Positions 16,540-29,516 are shown, numbered from the stretch's first letter. The stretch is DNA of 64,000 nt from JANQIO01 sp043513815 (GCA_043513815.1 CP121313.1:1736001-1800000), one strand, 5' to 3'. Notes: generated from the letters alone by a model not told the origin. Program-made: numbers and translations.

Positions 16540-16590
16540 CCCCTTGCCTGGAAAGACCGCGCCTACCCTGGTACGCGAGAAAAACCGCGC

Positions 16591-17577
16591 CTACACCGCC
16601 GGCTGCTGCTGGGTGATGCAGTGGATGCCGCCGCCACCCTCGGCGATGGCGGCGACCGGTACCATGACGATTTCCCGGTCCGGGAAGCAATCCTGCAGGC
16701 GTTCCCGGGCAAAGCCATCGGTGGGCACGCCATAGCTGGGCGCAATCACCGCGCCATTGGCGATATAAAAATTCACGTAGGACAGGCAGAAGCGGTCATT
16801 GGTCGCTATGTTCCAGTCCGCCTCGGGCAGTTCGACGATCTTCAGTGACCGGCCACGGGCGTCGGTCAGATTCTCCAGCGCCGTTCGCAGTTCCGTAAAG
16901 TAGGGCGCACGCTCAGCCTCGCTGGCGCTTTCGAGTATGACCGTACCCGGCGCGCAGAAGGCCGCCAGACCGTCGATGTGGCCATCGGTCTCAAGGTCCA
17001 GCGGATCGCCGGGCAGCCACAGCACTTTTTCCACTCCCAGCTTGAGTTTCAACTCGTCCTCAATCTGCTCGCGACTCCATTCGGGATTGCGATTGGCGTT
17101 GGGGAAGCAGGTGTCCGTGGTCAACAGGCTGCCTTGCCCGTCCACGCACAGGCCGCCGCCTTCGGCTATCAATTCGGAGCTGATGGCCGGCACCCCGGCG
17201 TGGGCGAGAATGCGCTCCGCCATCAGTGCGTCCTGGTCGTAGGGATCGTACTTCTCACCCCAGGCATTGAAACCGAAGCACACGCCTGCCAGAACGCCGG
17301 CATCATTCACCACGAAGTTGGGGCCGCTGTCTCTTGCCCAGGAATCATCCATGGGCACCTCGAACAGTTCTATATCACTGCCGAGAATACTGTGGGCATG
17401 TTCAAGTTCCCCTGGCGGCACCAGCATGGTGACGGGTTCGGCGTCGCGAATAGCGTGGGCGACAGCGCCGTAGGCGCGTTGTGTCGCCGCCATATCGGAC
17501 CACATTTCCCGGCGACAGGGCCAGGCCATCCAGCAGCGGTCGTGCTTCGCCCATTCAGGGGGCATATTGAAGCTCAT
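16591..17577 (-). CDS. aguA: agmatine deiminase
   Basis: 328-residue peptidyl-arginine-deiminase-like enzyme that converts agmatine to N-carbamoylputrescine, a step to putrescine. Catalytic pieces: MDDSWARDSGP near residue 87, the DGHIDG motif, and the C-terminal nucleophile in GGGGIHCITQ (Cys320). Start ATG 17577 follows AAGGAGG at 8 nt. It is 25 bp downstream of the MOSC gene and likely in one operon with it and the AKR. The usual partner N-carbamoylputrescine amidase (aguB) is not adjacent. Confidence 0.92.
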   Translation of the reverse strand: MSFNMPPEWAKHDRCWMAWPCRREMWSDMAATQRAYGAVAHAIRDAEPVTMLVPPGELEHAHSILGSDIELFEVPMDDSWARDSGPNFVVNDAGVLAGVCFGFNAWGEKYDPYDQDALMAERILAHAGVPAISSELIAEGGGLCVDGQGSLLTTDTCFPNANRNPEWSREQIEDELKLKLGVEKVLWLPGDPLDLETDGHIDGLAAFCAPGTVILESASEAERAPYFTELRTALENLTDARGRSLKIVELPEADWNIATNDRFCLSYVNFYIANGAVIAPSYGVPTDGFARERLQDCFPDREIVMVPVAAIAEGGGGIHCITQQQPAV

Positions 17578-17602
17578 GCGGACGGCCTCCTTGATCGCGT
17601 GT

Positions 17603-18142
17603 TCAGAATAGTCCCTGTTGACGGGTACCAGTGGCGGGCTCGGCTGCCTGGGGTATGACCTGCAATGTGTCCCCAAGTGTGAGCGTGCCGGACTCAATGA
17701 TCTTCGCACACAGGCCGCCGTGGCCGATCATGGCGGCGACTCCGCCGCGGCCCAGTGCCTGCTCCATGCGTGAACAGGGATGACACAGGGCGGTGGCTTC
17801 AAACATGGCGCCGCCAATGCGAAAGCGTTGTCTGCGCAGAGCATTGAGGTTGATGCCAGAGACCACCAGGTTGCGGCGCAAGGTGCCGGGCTGAATCTGT
17901 TCGAGCCCGGTAAAGTGTTCGACCTGGGCGATAAATTCCCGTGAGATCAGCGTGACCTGGCGTGCGGACCCAGGGGTCTTGTCTACCCGGTGGTCGCCAG
18001 CCAGGCCAAGACCGGCGATAGCCTCGACGCTTTCAAGTTCGATCAACGCCTGGCGCCGCGCCGGGCGCACGCCGATCCAGCCCAGCCGCCCCGGGGGCAG
18101 GTCGGCGGCAAAGCGGTCGAGTGGGTTATTGCGCTTGTTCAT
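17603..18142 (-). CDS. MOSC domain protein
   Basis: 179-residue stand-alone MOSC domain, the molybdenum-cofactor sulphurase C-terminal fold used in sulphur transfer or Moco-dependent reductions (YiiM/YuaD-like). The pattern GDHRVDKTPGSARQVTLIS and the Cys in ATALCHPCSRMEQ fit the family. The start ATG overlaps the AKR stop (TGATG). Exact partner unknown. Confidence 0.88.
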   Translation of the reverse strand: MNKRNNPLDRFAADLPPGRLGWIGVRPARRQALIELESVEAIAGLGLAGDHRVDKTPGSARQVTLISREFIAQVEHFTGLEQIQPGTLRRNLVVSGINLNALRRQRFRIGGAMFEATALCHPCSRMEQALGRGGVAAMIGHGGLCAKIIESGTLTLGDTLQVIPQAAEPATGTRQQGLF

Positions 18143-19110
18143 CAGGCAGCGGCGAGTCTTGCCTGCACCTCGTCGCTCAGTAGCGGCAGCACCTCAAGTG
18201 CTGCAAGGTTTTCCTCCAGTTGTTCGACCCTGGAAGCTCCCAGTATCACCGTGGACACATTGGGATTGAGCAGGCACCAGGCAATGGCCAGCTTCGACAG
18301 GCTGGTACCCAACTCCTCGGCGATGGGTTGCAGCTTGCGTACACGCTCCATGCGCTCCTGGCCGCGGTCGCTCTCTACCATGTGTTTACGCAGCCATTCG
18401 TAACCGGGTAGTGCCGCTCGGGACTCCGCTGGTATGCCGTCCAGGTACTTGCCCGTCAGCGCGCCGGACGCCAGCGGCGACCAGGTGGTGGTGCCGATGC
18501 CGTATTTTTCGAAAATGGGAGCGTATTCTATTTCGAAGCGCTCCCGGTCCAGCAGGTTGTACTGCGGTTGCTCCATGCTCGGTGGCGTCAGGTGGTTGGC
18601 GTCGGCAAATTCACAGGCGTCGGCGATCTCTTGAGCGGACCATTCCGAGGTGCCCCAATACAGCACCTTGCCCTGGGTGATCAGGTTGTGCATAGCCCAG
18701 ACAGTCTCCCCTATGGGGGTGTCCGGATCGGCGCGGTGACAGAAGTACAGATCCAGGTAGTCTACCTGCAGGCGTTGCAGCGCCTGGTGGCAGGCCTCTG
18801 TCACGTGCTTGCGGCTCAGTCCCAGTTGGGTGGGCGCCGGGTTTTCGTGGGCACCGAAAAACACTTTGGAGGAAACACAGTAGCTGTCTCGCGGCCGGCC
18901 CAGGGCTTTGAGCGCCTTGCCCATGACGATCTCCGACTGGCCGCGCTCGTAGCCCTCGGCGTTGTCGAAGAAGTTGATTCCCGCATCGAAGCAGGTACCG
19001 AACATACGCTCTGCGAGTCCGGCGTCCACCTGCTTGTTGAAGGTCACCCAGGAGCCAAAGGAAAGCTCGGATAGCTTGAGGCCGGCGCGGCCCAGTCTGC
19101 GATAGTTCAT
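18142..19110 (-). CDS. aldo/keto reductase, K+ channel beta-subunit/YghZ-like
   Basis: 322-residue NADPH-dependent aldo/keto reductase. The catalytic tetrad is readable: Asp and Tyr in FFDNAEGYERGQSE (48-61), Lys in SKVFFG (about 81), His in YFCHRADPDTPIG (about 123). The C-terminus VSTVILGASRVEQLEENL is the cofactor-binding end. First gene of a probable AKR-MOSC-aguA operon, divergent from the trypsin-fold gene. Confidence 0.92.
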   Translation of the reverse strand: MNYRRLGRAGLKLSELSFGSWVTFNKQVDAGLAERMFGTCFDAGINFFDNAEGYERGQSEIVMGKALKALGRPRDSYCVSSKVFFGAHENPAPTQLGLSRKHVTEACHQALQRLQVDYLDLYFCHRADPDTPIGETVWAMHNLITQGKVLYWGTSEWSAQEIADACEFADANHLTPPSMEQPQYNLLDRERFEIEYAPIFEKYGIGTTTWSPLASGALTGKYLDGIPAESRAALPGYEWLRKHMVESDRGQERMERVRKLQPIAEELGTSLSKLAIAWCLLNPNVSTVILGASRVEQLEENLAALEVLPLLSDEVQARLAAA

Positions 19111-19227
19111 GTGATAGTTGTGCTCCGGTTCACTGACGGTTGGGTATGACCTGCGGTATATTCGTATCCAACAACCATTATAAAGCGCAACCGCTGCCGT
19201 GGGTGGTGAAAGCGCTACAGGATTTTG

Positions 19228-20109
19228 ATGGGAGTGCGATACAACTCGTTCGCGATGCTGGTGCTCGGTTGCATGCTATCCGCTGTAACCCTGGCACAGC
19301 CGGTGATGGTTCACTTTGACGAGCAACAGGTACTGAGGACCAGCCTCGACTGGCTGGACCGCCGGCCGGATGCGCTGACGTTGCCGCCAAGGGTGGCACC
19401 GCCGGTGCCCGGATCTCTGCCCATTGCGCTTGACCCAGCCGTATTCGAGCACAACCCGCCACGCCGACTGGGTGATGCCGCGGTGGGCAAGCTGCTGTTT
19501 GTGAACGCCGGTGGTGCCACAGAAAGCTGTTCCGCCACGCTGCTGGGACGCGATGGCCTGCTGCTCACGGCGGCGAATTGCCTGGTAGATCGCGAAGGCA
19601 ATGAGAGTACCGATGTTGTGTTCGTGACCCTGCTGGGTACCCCCGCACAGAAGCTCTACTCCGTAGTGTGCATGGCCTATCCGCAAGAATGGCGCGACTT
19701 GCCATCTCCCGAGGCCTGGCGTTTCAACTATGCCTTCCTGAAATTGCGCAGCAGCCACGCATTCGGCGGCCTGGGTATCACCAATGCGCTTCCCCCGAAG
19801 CAACTGGACCGCATTGGTTTTGCAGGGGTGTTGGGTGATCGCACCCAGATGGGTTCGGTGAGCAGCGTGTTGCGACTGCGCGACGGACAGTTGGCGAGCC
19901 GTAACGATGCGCTGGCGGCCGGCAGCAGCGGCAATCCTTGGATGCGCAATCAGGTGGTGCAAAGCCTGAGTTCACACTACGATCCGGCGCAGCCTGAAAT
20001 AATCCTGGGGCCGCAGTTCTCGGGTGCTACTATGGAACTAATGAAAACCGTGCGCACTAGCTGTGGTGTGACCGCAGCAAGTACCGCCGACACCGTAGCC
20101 GGGGACTAG
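19228..20109 (+). CDS. secreted trypsin-fold protein with degenerate catalytic triad
   Basis: 293 residues with an N-terminal signal peptide (about 1-24, cleavage near LA-Q). The chymotrypsin fold is recognised by CSATLLGRDGLLLTAANC (residues 101-118), where the Cys pair matches the trypsin His-loop disulphide, but the catalytic His of TAAHC is Asn117. The Asp strand reads FNYAFLKL, with Asn168 in place of Asp. The Ser loop GSSGNP (232-237) keeps Ser234. It is therefore probably not an active protease. ATG 19228 is preferred over TTG 19225 because of AGGA 5 nt upstream. The HAMP mini-protein gene follows after 43 bp. Confidence 0.82.
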   Translation: MGVRYNSFAMLVLGCMLSAVTLAQPVMVHFDEQQVLRTSLDWLDRRPDALTLPPRVAPPVPGSLPIALDPAVFEHNPPRRLGDAAVGKLLFVNAGGATESCSATLLGRDGLLLTAANCLVDREGNESTDVVFVTLLGTPAQKLYSVVCMAYPQEWRDLPSPEAWRFNYAFLKLRSSHAFGGLGITNALPPKQLDRIGFAGVLGDRTQMGSVSSVLRLRDGQLASRNDALAAGSSGNPWMRNQVVQSLSSHYDPAQPEIILGPQFSGATMELMKTVRTSCGVTAASTADTVAGD

Positions 20110-20152
20110 GCCAGCAGGCTGCCCGGTTGCGCAACAAAGTGAGGACTGTGTT

Positions 20153-20626
20153 ATGAGCGGGGATCTATCAGCGAGCGCGGCATCACAGCGCTACAAGCGC
20201 ACCAACTTCCTGGTAATGCCGGGATTCCAGATCAGGTTCATGATGTACATTATCATCTTTGCGCTGTTTGGCATTTTTGTCTTGTACGCCACCAACCACC
20301 TCTATTTTCAACGGCTGATAACTGAGGGCCAGCAGCTTGGGCTGGCGTCGGACCATATCTATTTCGAGTTCGTTAACCAGCAGCGCGAGGTGCTCAACAC
20401 CACCTTCATGTTGGTCGCCGGTGTCGTATTTGGCGCGTTGATCCTGGTGGGGCTGGTGTTGTCGCACAAGATCGCCGGGCCCATCTATCGCATCCAGTTG
20501 CACCTGCAAGAAGTGCGGGAGAAGGGCGAGGCCAGCCGGCCACTTTCATTCCGCGACGGCGACTTCTTCCCGGAGGTGGCGGAGCTGGTCGAGGAACTGG
20601 TCTCGCACTCCAAGCGAGCCGATTAG
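20153..20626 (+). CDS. two-TM HAMP-like mini-protein (paralogue)
   Basis: 157-residue membrane protein with the same plan as the one at 5414-6037: a short cytoplasmic N-terminus, TM helix at about 24-46, a longer periplasmic loop (about 47-80, FQRLITEGQQLGLASDHIYF), TM helix at about 82-104, and a HAMP-like end starting HKIAGPIYRIQLHL and RDGDFFPEVAELVEEL. No output domain. It lies 43 bp after the degenerate trypsin-fold gene, so the two may work together in the envelope. Its last bases overlap the convergent GNAT gene. Confidence 0.8.
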   Translation: MSGDLSASAASQRYKRTNFLVMPGFQIRFMMYIIIFALFGIFVLYATNHLYFQRLITEGQQLGLASDHIYFEFVNQQREVLNTTFMLVAGVVFGALILVGLVLSHKIAGPIYRIQLHLQEVREKGEASRPLSFRDGDFFPEVAELVEELVSHSKRAD

Positions 20627-21120
20627 CCGGGAGTCGGCTGCAATCGCAACCGTTGCAGGGACACTACTTTCTCCGGGGAGAGGACAAGCCTGTCCACTTC
20701 TTCAAACCCGTACTTTTTATGAAACTTCAAGGACTCGGCATTCGGCGGTTCGATGTCAATTTCCGCGACCAGTGATGTCAGTCCCTCGGCGCGCGCCCAG
20801 GTAATGCACTCAGCATAGATTGATGAAGCCACGCCCAGTCCGCGTGCTGCGCTGTCCACGACCACGCGGTCTACATAGAAAAACTCGCTGTAGTTGTCGT
20901 TAAACCATTGGTAGTTTGGGCTGTCGTAGTCACTGCCTCCGCAGAATCCCATCAGAAAGCCTACGACCTCGCCCTTGCGCTCGGCCACACGCATTCGCGC
21001 CGCCTTGCTGCGAAGGCGCTGAAACCTGTTGCCGTCCATGGGACTCAGGACGGCGACGGATGCGGCGTTGAGTGCCAGCACCGCCGGTTCGTCGTCGGGC
21101 TGGTAGTCACGAATTCTCAT
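20623..21120 (-). CDS. GNAT-family N-acetyltransferase
   Basis: 165-residue acetyl-CoA-dependent acyltransferase. The fold is evident from an N-terminal MRIRDYQPDDEPAVLALN, the acetyl-CoA loop VDSAARGLGVASSIYAE (the usual R/Q-x-x-G-x-G/A pattern), and the late helix NAESLKFHKKYGFEEVDR. Substrate unknown. Its start overlaps the AbgT stop by one base (TGATG), so it is the last gene of the long minus-strand unit. Confidence 0.88.
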   Translation of the reverse strand: MRIRDYQPDDEPAVLALNAASVAVLSPMDGNRFQRLRSKAARMRVAERKGEVVGFLMGFCGGSDYDSPNYQWFNDNYSEFFYVDRVVVDSAARGLGVASSIYAECITWARAEGLTSLVAEIDIEPPNAESLKFHKKYGFEEVDRLVLSPEKVVSLQRLRLQPTPG

Positions 21121-22652
21121 CAGTAGCTGTAGTTCGACTGCAGGCCCAGGGGAATACCCACGGCCCAGTACAGCAGCAGGAAGACAGTCCAGGTGGTGAT
21201 AAACGTGATTGAGTAGGGCAGCATCATCGCCGTTACCGTGCCGATGCCGGTCGCCTTGATGTAGCGTTGGCAGTACACCACCACCAGCGGGAAGTAGGGC
21301 ATCAGCGGCGTGATGATGTTGGTAGTTGAATCACCGACGCGATAGGCGGCCTGGGTTAGGTCTGGTGAGATACCCAACTCCATCAGCATGGGCACAAAAA
21401 TGGGTGCCAGCAGCGCCCATTTGGCCGACGCCGAACCGATAAACAGGTTTAACAGGCCGGTCAGTACCACGATGCCGGCGATGGTCAGGCCGGAGGACAA
21501 CCCCAGCGCCTTGAGACCGGCAGCCCCTTCCAGCGCCATCAGTACGCCCAGGTTGGACTGGCCGAAGGCGTAGATGAACTGGGCAATAAAAAACATGATG
21601 ACCAGGTAATAGGCCATGCTTTCCATGGACTTCGTCATACCGGCGATCACGTCTCGGGAGCTCTGCACGGTGCCGGCACCAATGCCGTAGACAATGCCTG
21701 GCAGTACAAACAGCAGAAAGATCAGCGGCACGATCGAGGCCATCAGCGGCGCGCCCAGCTCAGTCAGGGAGCCGTTCGGCCCGCGCCAGGACGAATCCCC
21801 CGACCGGGCGCTGATCACCAGCAGCAGGATGCCGCCGAGCATGGACCACAGGGCATACCTAAGGCCGCGTGACTCGTGAGCACTGAGAAGCTCCATGCTG
21901 GGCACATCTTCGATGTCCTCATCCAGCGCATGGTCACTGAGCCGAGGCTCAACAAACTTGTCCGTTACCAGCCAGCCCAGGCTGATGATCAACAAGGACG
22001 ACGTCGCTGTGAAGAAGTAGTTGTTGAGTGGGTTCAGCGTCAGGTCGGCGTCGAGAATCTGCGCGCCGGACTGGGTAATACCCTGCAGCATGGGGTCGAT
22101 GGCGGCGGGAATGAAGTTGGCAGAAAAGCCCCCTGACACGCCGGCAAACGCTGCCGCGATACCGGCCAGCGGGTGGCGCCCGGCGGCAAAGAAGATAACC
22201 CCGCCCAGAGGAATCACCAGCACATAGCCGGCATCTGCCGCCGTGTGGCTGACAATGCCTACCAGTATGATCATGGGCGTCAGCAGCCAGCGGGCTGTCA
22301 CCCTGAGCATGGCACGCAGGGCGCTGTTGATGAACCCGGTGTGTTCCGCCACACCGATGCCCAACATGGCCACCAGCACCACGCCAATCGGGTGAAAGTG
22401 CGCAAAGTTCCTCACCATTGTCGCCATGAACGCGGTGAAAGACTCCCCGGAGAGCTGATTGACAATCCTTACTGGCTCGCCGCTACGAGGGTCAATGGCG
22501 GAAAACTCGACGTAGGACAGCAGCCAGGAGACCAGCCAGACGATTACCAGCAGGCCGATGAACAGCATGGCGGGGTCCGGCAGCCTGTTGCCGGTTCGCT
22601 CGATGGCCGCCAGCGCGCGCTGGCTGAAAGGGGGCTTGTTATTGTTGTCCAC
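21120..22652 (-). CDS. AbgT-family transporter
   Basis: 510-residue polytopic inner-membrane protein of the p-aminobenzoyl-glutamate transporter family; members import p-aminobenzoyl-glutamate or export sulphonamide-like antimetabolites. Family landmarks include RLPDPAMLFIGL, the conserved hydrophobic repeats with GVAEHTGFIN, and the C-terminal SASAKWALLAPIFVPMLM and GDSTTNIITPLMPYFPLV. I start at GTG 22652 because GGAG precedes it by about 6 nt; the in-frame TTG at 22682 has no such site. It lies 32 bp after the REC-GGDEF-EAL gene. A link to the c-di-GMP genes beyond shared transcription is not evident. Confidence 0.9.
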   Translation of the reverse strand: MDNNNKPPFSQRALAAIERTGNRLPDPAMLFIGLLVIVWLVSWLLSYVEFSAIDPRSGEPVRIVNQLSGESFTAFMATMVRNFAHFHPIGVVLVAMLGIGVAEHTGFINSALRAMLRVTARWLLTPMIILVGIVSHTAADAGYVLVIPLGGVIFFAAGRHPLAGIAAAFAGVSGGFSANFIPAAIDPMLQGITQSGAQILDADLTLNPLNNYFFTATSSLLIISLGWLVTDKFVEPRLSDHALDEDIEDVPSMELLSAHESRGLRYALWSMLGGILLLVISARSGDSSWRGPNGSLTELGAPLMASIVPLIFLLFVLPGIVYGIGAGTVQSSRDVIAGMTKSMESMAYYLVIMFFIAQFIYAFGQSNLGVLMALEGAAGLKALGLSSGLTIAGIVVLTGLLNLFIGSASAKWALLAPIFVPMLMELGISPDLTQAAYRVGDSTTNIITPLMPYFPLVVVYCQRYIKATGIGTVTAMMLPYSITFITTWTVFLLLYWAVGIPLGLQSNYSY

Positions 22653-22684
22653 GGGATGCTCCGGCGAGAGTTGTGACGCCAAGA

Positions 22685-24487
22685 CTACCCGGATTGCTCA
22701 ACCTGGTTCCAGTTCTTGGCGAGAAAGCTGACGAATTCCGAGTCCCGCAGTGGCGCTGCCATCAGCAGGCCCTGTACCCGATCGCATTCCAGGCCCTTGA
22801 GAAATTCAAGCTGTGAACTGGTCTCGACGCCCTCGGCAACAATCTCCAGGTCCAGGGATCGCGCCATGGCAACAATGGCCCTGACGATGGCGGAATCTTC
22901 GTGGTCTTCCGGCACACCGCGCACAAACGAACGATCGATCTTCAGCTCGTCGATAGGGAAGCGCTTGAGGTAGGCAAGCGACGAGTAGCCGGTGCCAAAA
23001 TCATCCACCGACACGGTGACGCCAATGTCCTTCAGATCGTGCAGCAGCTTGGCGGTCTTGTCCAGGTTACCCATTACCAGACTCTCGGTCAGTTCGACCG
23101 TCAGGAAGGAAGGCTCCAGCTCAGCGCGCTGGCAGGCCGCGGCGATCTGGCGGGCAAGGTCCGGCTGTTTGAACTGGCGCGCCGATACGTTCACCGACAC
23201 CTGTAAACCTTCATAGCCGGCCATGTGCCAGGCGCGGGTCTGCCGGCAGGCTTCCTCGATCACCCAGGCGTCGATGGCAATGATCAGGTCATTCTCTTCG
23301 GCAAGGGGAATAAACTGGTCCGGCTGCACCAGGCCGCGCTTGGGGTGACGCCAGCGCACCAGTGATTCCATACCGCTGACCCTGCCGCTGTCGGCGTTGA
23401 GCTGGGGCTGGTAGTGCAGGCGTAGCTGGTGGCCGGCCAGTGCCTTGTGCAGGTCCGCTTCCATGGTGCGACGTTCATTGGCGCGCTCGGTGAATTCGGA
23501 GGTGTAGTACTGCAGGGTATTGCGGCCCTCTTTCTTGGCCGCTTCCTTGGCGGCGCCGGCGTGCTTCAGCAGCTGGCCGGCCTCGAAGCTGTCTTCCGGG
23601 AAGCGGGAGATACCAAGGCTGACGGTCAGCACCACCTCTTCGCCCTGTACCTCGAAAGGCTTCTTCATTACCTGGCTGATCTGGTCGCCGATCTCGGCGA
23701 TCTGCTCTTCGCTGGTCAATCCGGGAAGGGAAATGGCAAATTCGTCGCCCCCCAGTCGTCCCAGGCAGCGGGAGGTTCCCTCCTGCCCTTTGCGCTGGTC
23801 GTAGCCGGCGTCGCGGGCGAGTTCTCCCAGGCGCTGTGAAATCTGGATCAGCACTGAATCACCCGCCATCGGCCCCAGACTGTCATTGACGTTCTGGAAT
23901 CGGTCAACCGACACGATCATCAGTGCCAGCCCATGATTGTTGCGCTGGGCGCTGATGACGCCCGCTTCAAGGCGCTGCTGGAACAGCACGCGATTTGGTA
24001 GCCGCGTCAGGCCATCGTAATAGGTGAGCTGGTCCCGGTAGGCCTTGGCGATCAGCGCATTGCGCAGGCGCAGTACCAGCTCGCTGGAATCGACGGGTTT
24101 TTCGAGAAAATCCGTAACACCCATTTCCAGTGCCTTCAGCTTGGTGGCGGGGTCAGTATCAGAGGTCAGCACAATCACCGAAAGCTGGCGGGTGGCCGGA
24201 TCGGCGCGAACGGCTTCGAGAATTTCAAAGCCATTGACCTCGGGCATGTGGATGTCCAGGAACAGGCAGTCGGGCTTTTCTTCCTTGATGAGATCTATGG
24301 CTTTGGTTGAATCGTCCAGCGCTATGAAATTACGGTAGCCCGCCTGCACCAGATAGACCTCAAGAATACCGAGCATCAACGGCTCATCGTCGACCATCAT
24401 GATGATGTCGTTATGAAAGTCCTCGTGGTCTGCTCCGTATTCGGCGCTGGAGGCGCCGTCTCCAGGCAACTTATCGCCTCCCTTCAT
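22685..24487 (-). CDS. REC-GGDEF-EAL response regulator (second copy)
   Basis: 600-residue cytosolic response regulator for c-di-GMP turnover. Receiver domain at about 27-145 with phospho-acceptor Asp78 (FLDIHMPE) and Lys130 (LEKPVD), GGDEF domain at about 155-325 with intact GGDEF (246-250), EAL domain at about 343-590. The EAL signature itself reads ESL (374-376); other phosphodiesterase motifs such as DDFGTGYSSLAYLKRFPIDELKIDRSFV are kept. Its start overlaps the stop of the near-paralogue upstream (ATGA), so it arose by tandem duplication and is translationally coupled. Confidence 0.95.
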   Translation of the reverse strand: MKGGDKLPGDGASSAEYGADHEDFHNDIIMMVDDEPLMLGILEVYLVQAGYRNFIALDDSTKAIDLIKEEKPDCLFLDIHMPEVNGFEILEAVRADPATRQLSVIVLTSDTDPATKLKALEMGVTDFLEKPVDSSELVLRLRNALIAKAYRDQLTYYDGLTRLPNRVLFQQRLEAGVISAQRNNHGLALMIVSVDRFQNVNDSLGPMAGDSVLIQISQRLGELARDAGYDQRKGQEGTSRCLGRLGGDEFAISLPGLTSEEQIAEIGDQISQVMKKPFEVQGEEVVLTVSLGISRFPEDSFEAGQLLKHAGAAKEAAKKEGRNTLQYYTSEFTERANERRTMEADLHKALAGHQLRLHYQPQLNADSGRVSGMESLVRWRHPKRGLVQPDQFIPLAEENDLIIAIDAWVIEEACRQTRAWHMAGYEGLQVSVNVSARQFKQPDLARQIAAACQRAELEPSFLTVELTESLVMGNLDKTAKLLHDLKDIGVTVSVDDFGTGYSSLAYLKRFPIDELKIDRSFVRGVPEDHEDSAIVRAIVAMARSLDLEIVAEGVETSSQLEFLKGLECDRVQGLLMAAPLRDSEFVSFLAKNWNQVEQSG

Positions 24488-26405
24488 TCCTTGTGCTCTT
24501 CTCGTGGTCGTAGTGATGTAGCTTCGGGGCGAGAAATGGCTTCCCGGTGTGGCAGCGGCTCGCGCTGCGGAGCGTCAGCCCGATCCGGTGGTCGGCCTGT
24601 CCCGATGGAGTCCCGCTTTCCGGGGCCCAGATTGGTCATGGCAAAGGCAATGAATTCACGTTCCGGCATTGCCTGGGCAATTACATGGCCCTGTGCCGCG
24701 TGGCAGTCATTGGCTTTGAGGAATTCGAGCTGTTCCCGGGTTTCGGTGCCTTCGGCCACCACTTTCAAATCCAGCGAACGCGCCATCGCGATCACCGCCT
24801 GCACGATGGCGGCATCATCCTTGTTCTCAGGAATCTCGACGATAAACGAGCGGTCAATTTTCAGTTCATCGATGGGGAAGCGTTTCAGATAGGCCAGCGC
24901 CGAGTAACCGGTGCCAAAGTCGTCGATTGATACAGTGACGCCTATGTCCTTGAGCTGGCGTAGCATCTTGGCGGCGCTCTCCTTGTCTTCCATCACCAGG
25001 CTCTCGGTCAGTTCCAGGGTCAGCAAGCGCGGCGCCAGGCCCGCCTGAGAGCAGGCGTTGGCCACCGACCAGGCCAGGTCCGGGTTGGCGAACTGGCGGG
25101 CGGACACATTGACGGAGATGTTCAGTTCACGGAAGCCTGCGGACTGCATGGCCCGGGTTTTCCGGCAGGCCTCCTGCAGTACCCAGCCATCAATAGCGAG
25201 GATCAGGTCGTTTTCTTCGGCCAGCGGGATGAATGTGTCGGGCATGACCACGCCGCGGGTGGGGTGGTGCCAGCGCACCAGCGCTTCCATGCCAATCATC
25301 TTGCCAGTAGCAACGTTGATTTGCGGCTGGTAATACAGGGTCAGTTGGTCGCCGTCGATTGCCTGGTGTAGCTCTGCTTCCAGGCTGCGACGGGCGTCCG
25401 CCTTGGCGGTGATTTCCTTGGAGTACAGTTCCAGGCAGTTGCCGCCGGACTTTTTGGCCAGTTCCTTGGCCGCCCCGGCGCTCTTGAATAGCTGGCCGGT
25501 CTCGCCAGCATCGTGTGGGTAGCGCGCCATGCCAAGGCTGGCTGTCAGGAACACCTGCTTGCCGCGGTATTCGAAAGGCTTGCGCACGGCATCGCGGACT
25601 TCATCGGCCATGTCCACGACATCCGACTTGCTCATTCGGCCCGGCAGGGCAATAGCGAACTCGTCGCCACCCATGCGTGCCAGGATGCGCTCGCCGTAGT
25701 CCTGGCTTTTGTGGGCATCTGCGCCGCCGTCATTAATGATTTTGCGCAAGCGACCGGCGATGTTCTTCAGCACATCGTCGCCGGCCATCGGCCCGAGGCT
25801 GTCATTGACCGACTGGAAGCGGTCAATAGAGACCATCATCAAAGCCAGGTCGGAATGGCGTTGCTTGCAGTGTTCGATGCTGGCGTCCAGCCGCTCGAGG
25901 AAAAACGTGCGGTTGGGCAGTCGGGTCAGGCCGTCGTAGTAGGTGAGCTGGTCCTGATAGGCCTTGGCGCGCAGGGTGTTGCGCAGCCGCAGTACCAGTT
26001 CACTGGAGTCGATGGGCTTTTCCAGGAAGTCGGTAGCGCCCAGTTCCAGGGCCTTCAGCTTGGTTTCCGGGTCGGTGTCCGAGGTCAGCACAATGGCTGC
26101 CAGATGCTGGATTTCCGGTGTTGAGCGGATCTTCTCAAGGATCTCGAAGCCGTCGACTTCCGGCATATTGAGGTCCAGGAACACGCAATCCGGGCGCTCG
26201 CGCAGGATGGTGTCGATGGCCTGGGTGGAATCATTGAGAGGGATGAGGTGCTGGTAACCCTGTTCCTGCAAGTAGATTTCAAGAACGCCGAGCATCAGTG
26301 GCTCGTCGTCCACCATCATGATGATGTCGTCTCGGAATTCGTTCTGCGCCTGTTGTGGCGCCGCCGCGGGCTGTGCCACTGGCGCGGTATTGTCCCTGTG
26401 CTCGC

Positions 26406-26409
<4 letters not shown>
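24484..26409 (-). CDS. REC-GGDEF-EAL response regulator (first copy)
   Basis: 641-residue protein with receiver domain (Asp79 in FLDLNMPE), GGDEF domain (GGDEF 247-251) and EAL domain (EAL 375-377), followed by a charged C-terminal tail of about 50 residues absent from the second copy. Both catalytic signatures look intact, so it could make or degrade c-di-GMP. Its ATG overlaps the stop of the hybrid kinase by four bases (ATGA), which makes that kinase the natural phosphodonor. The tail (RPPDRADAPQREPLPHREAI) is not a known domain. Confidence 0.96.
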
Positions 26410-29508
<3,099 letters not shown>

Positions 29509-29516
<8 letters not shown>

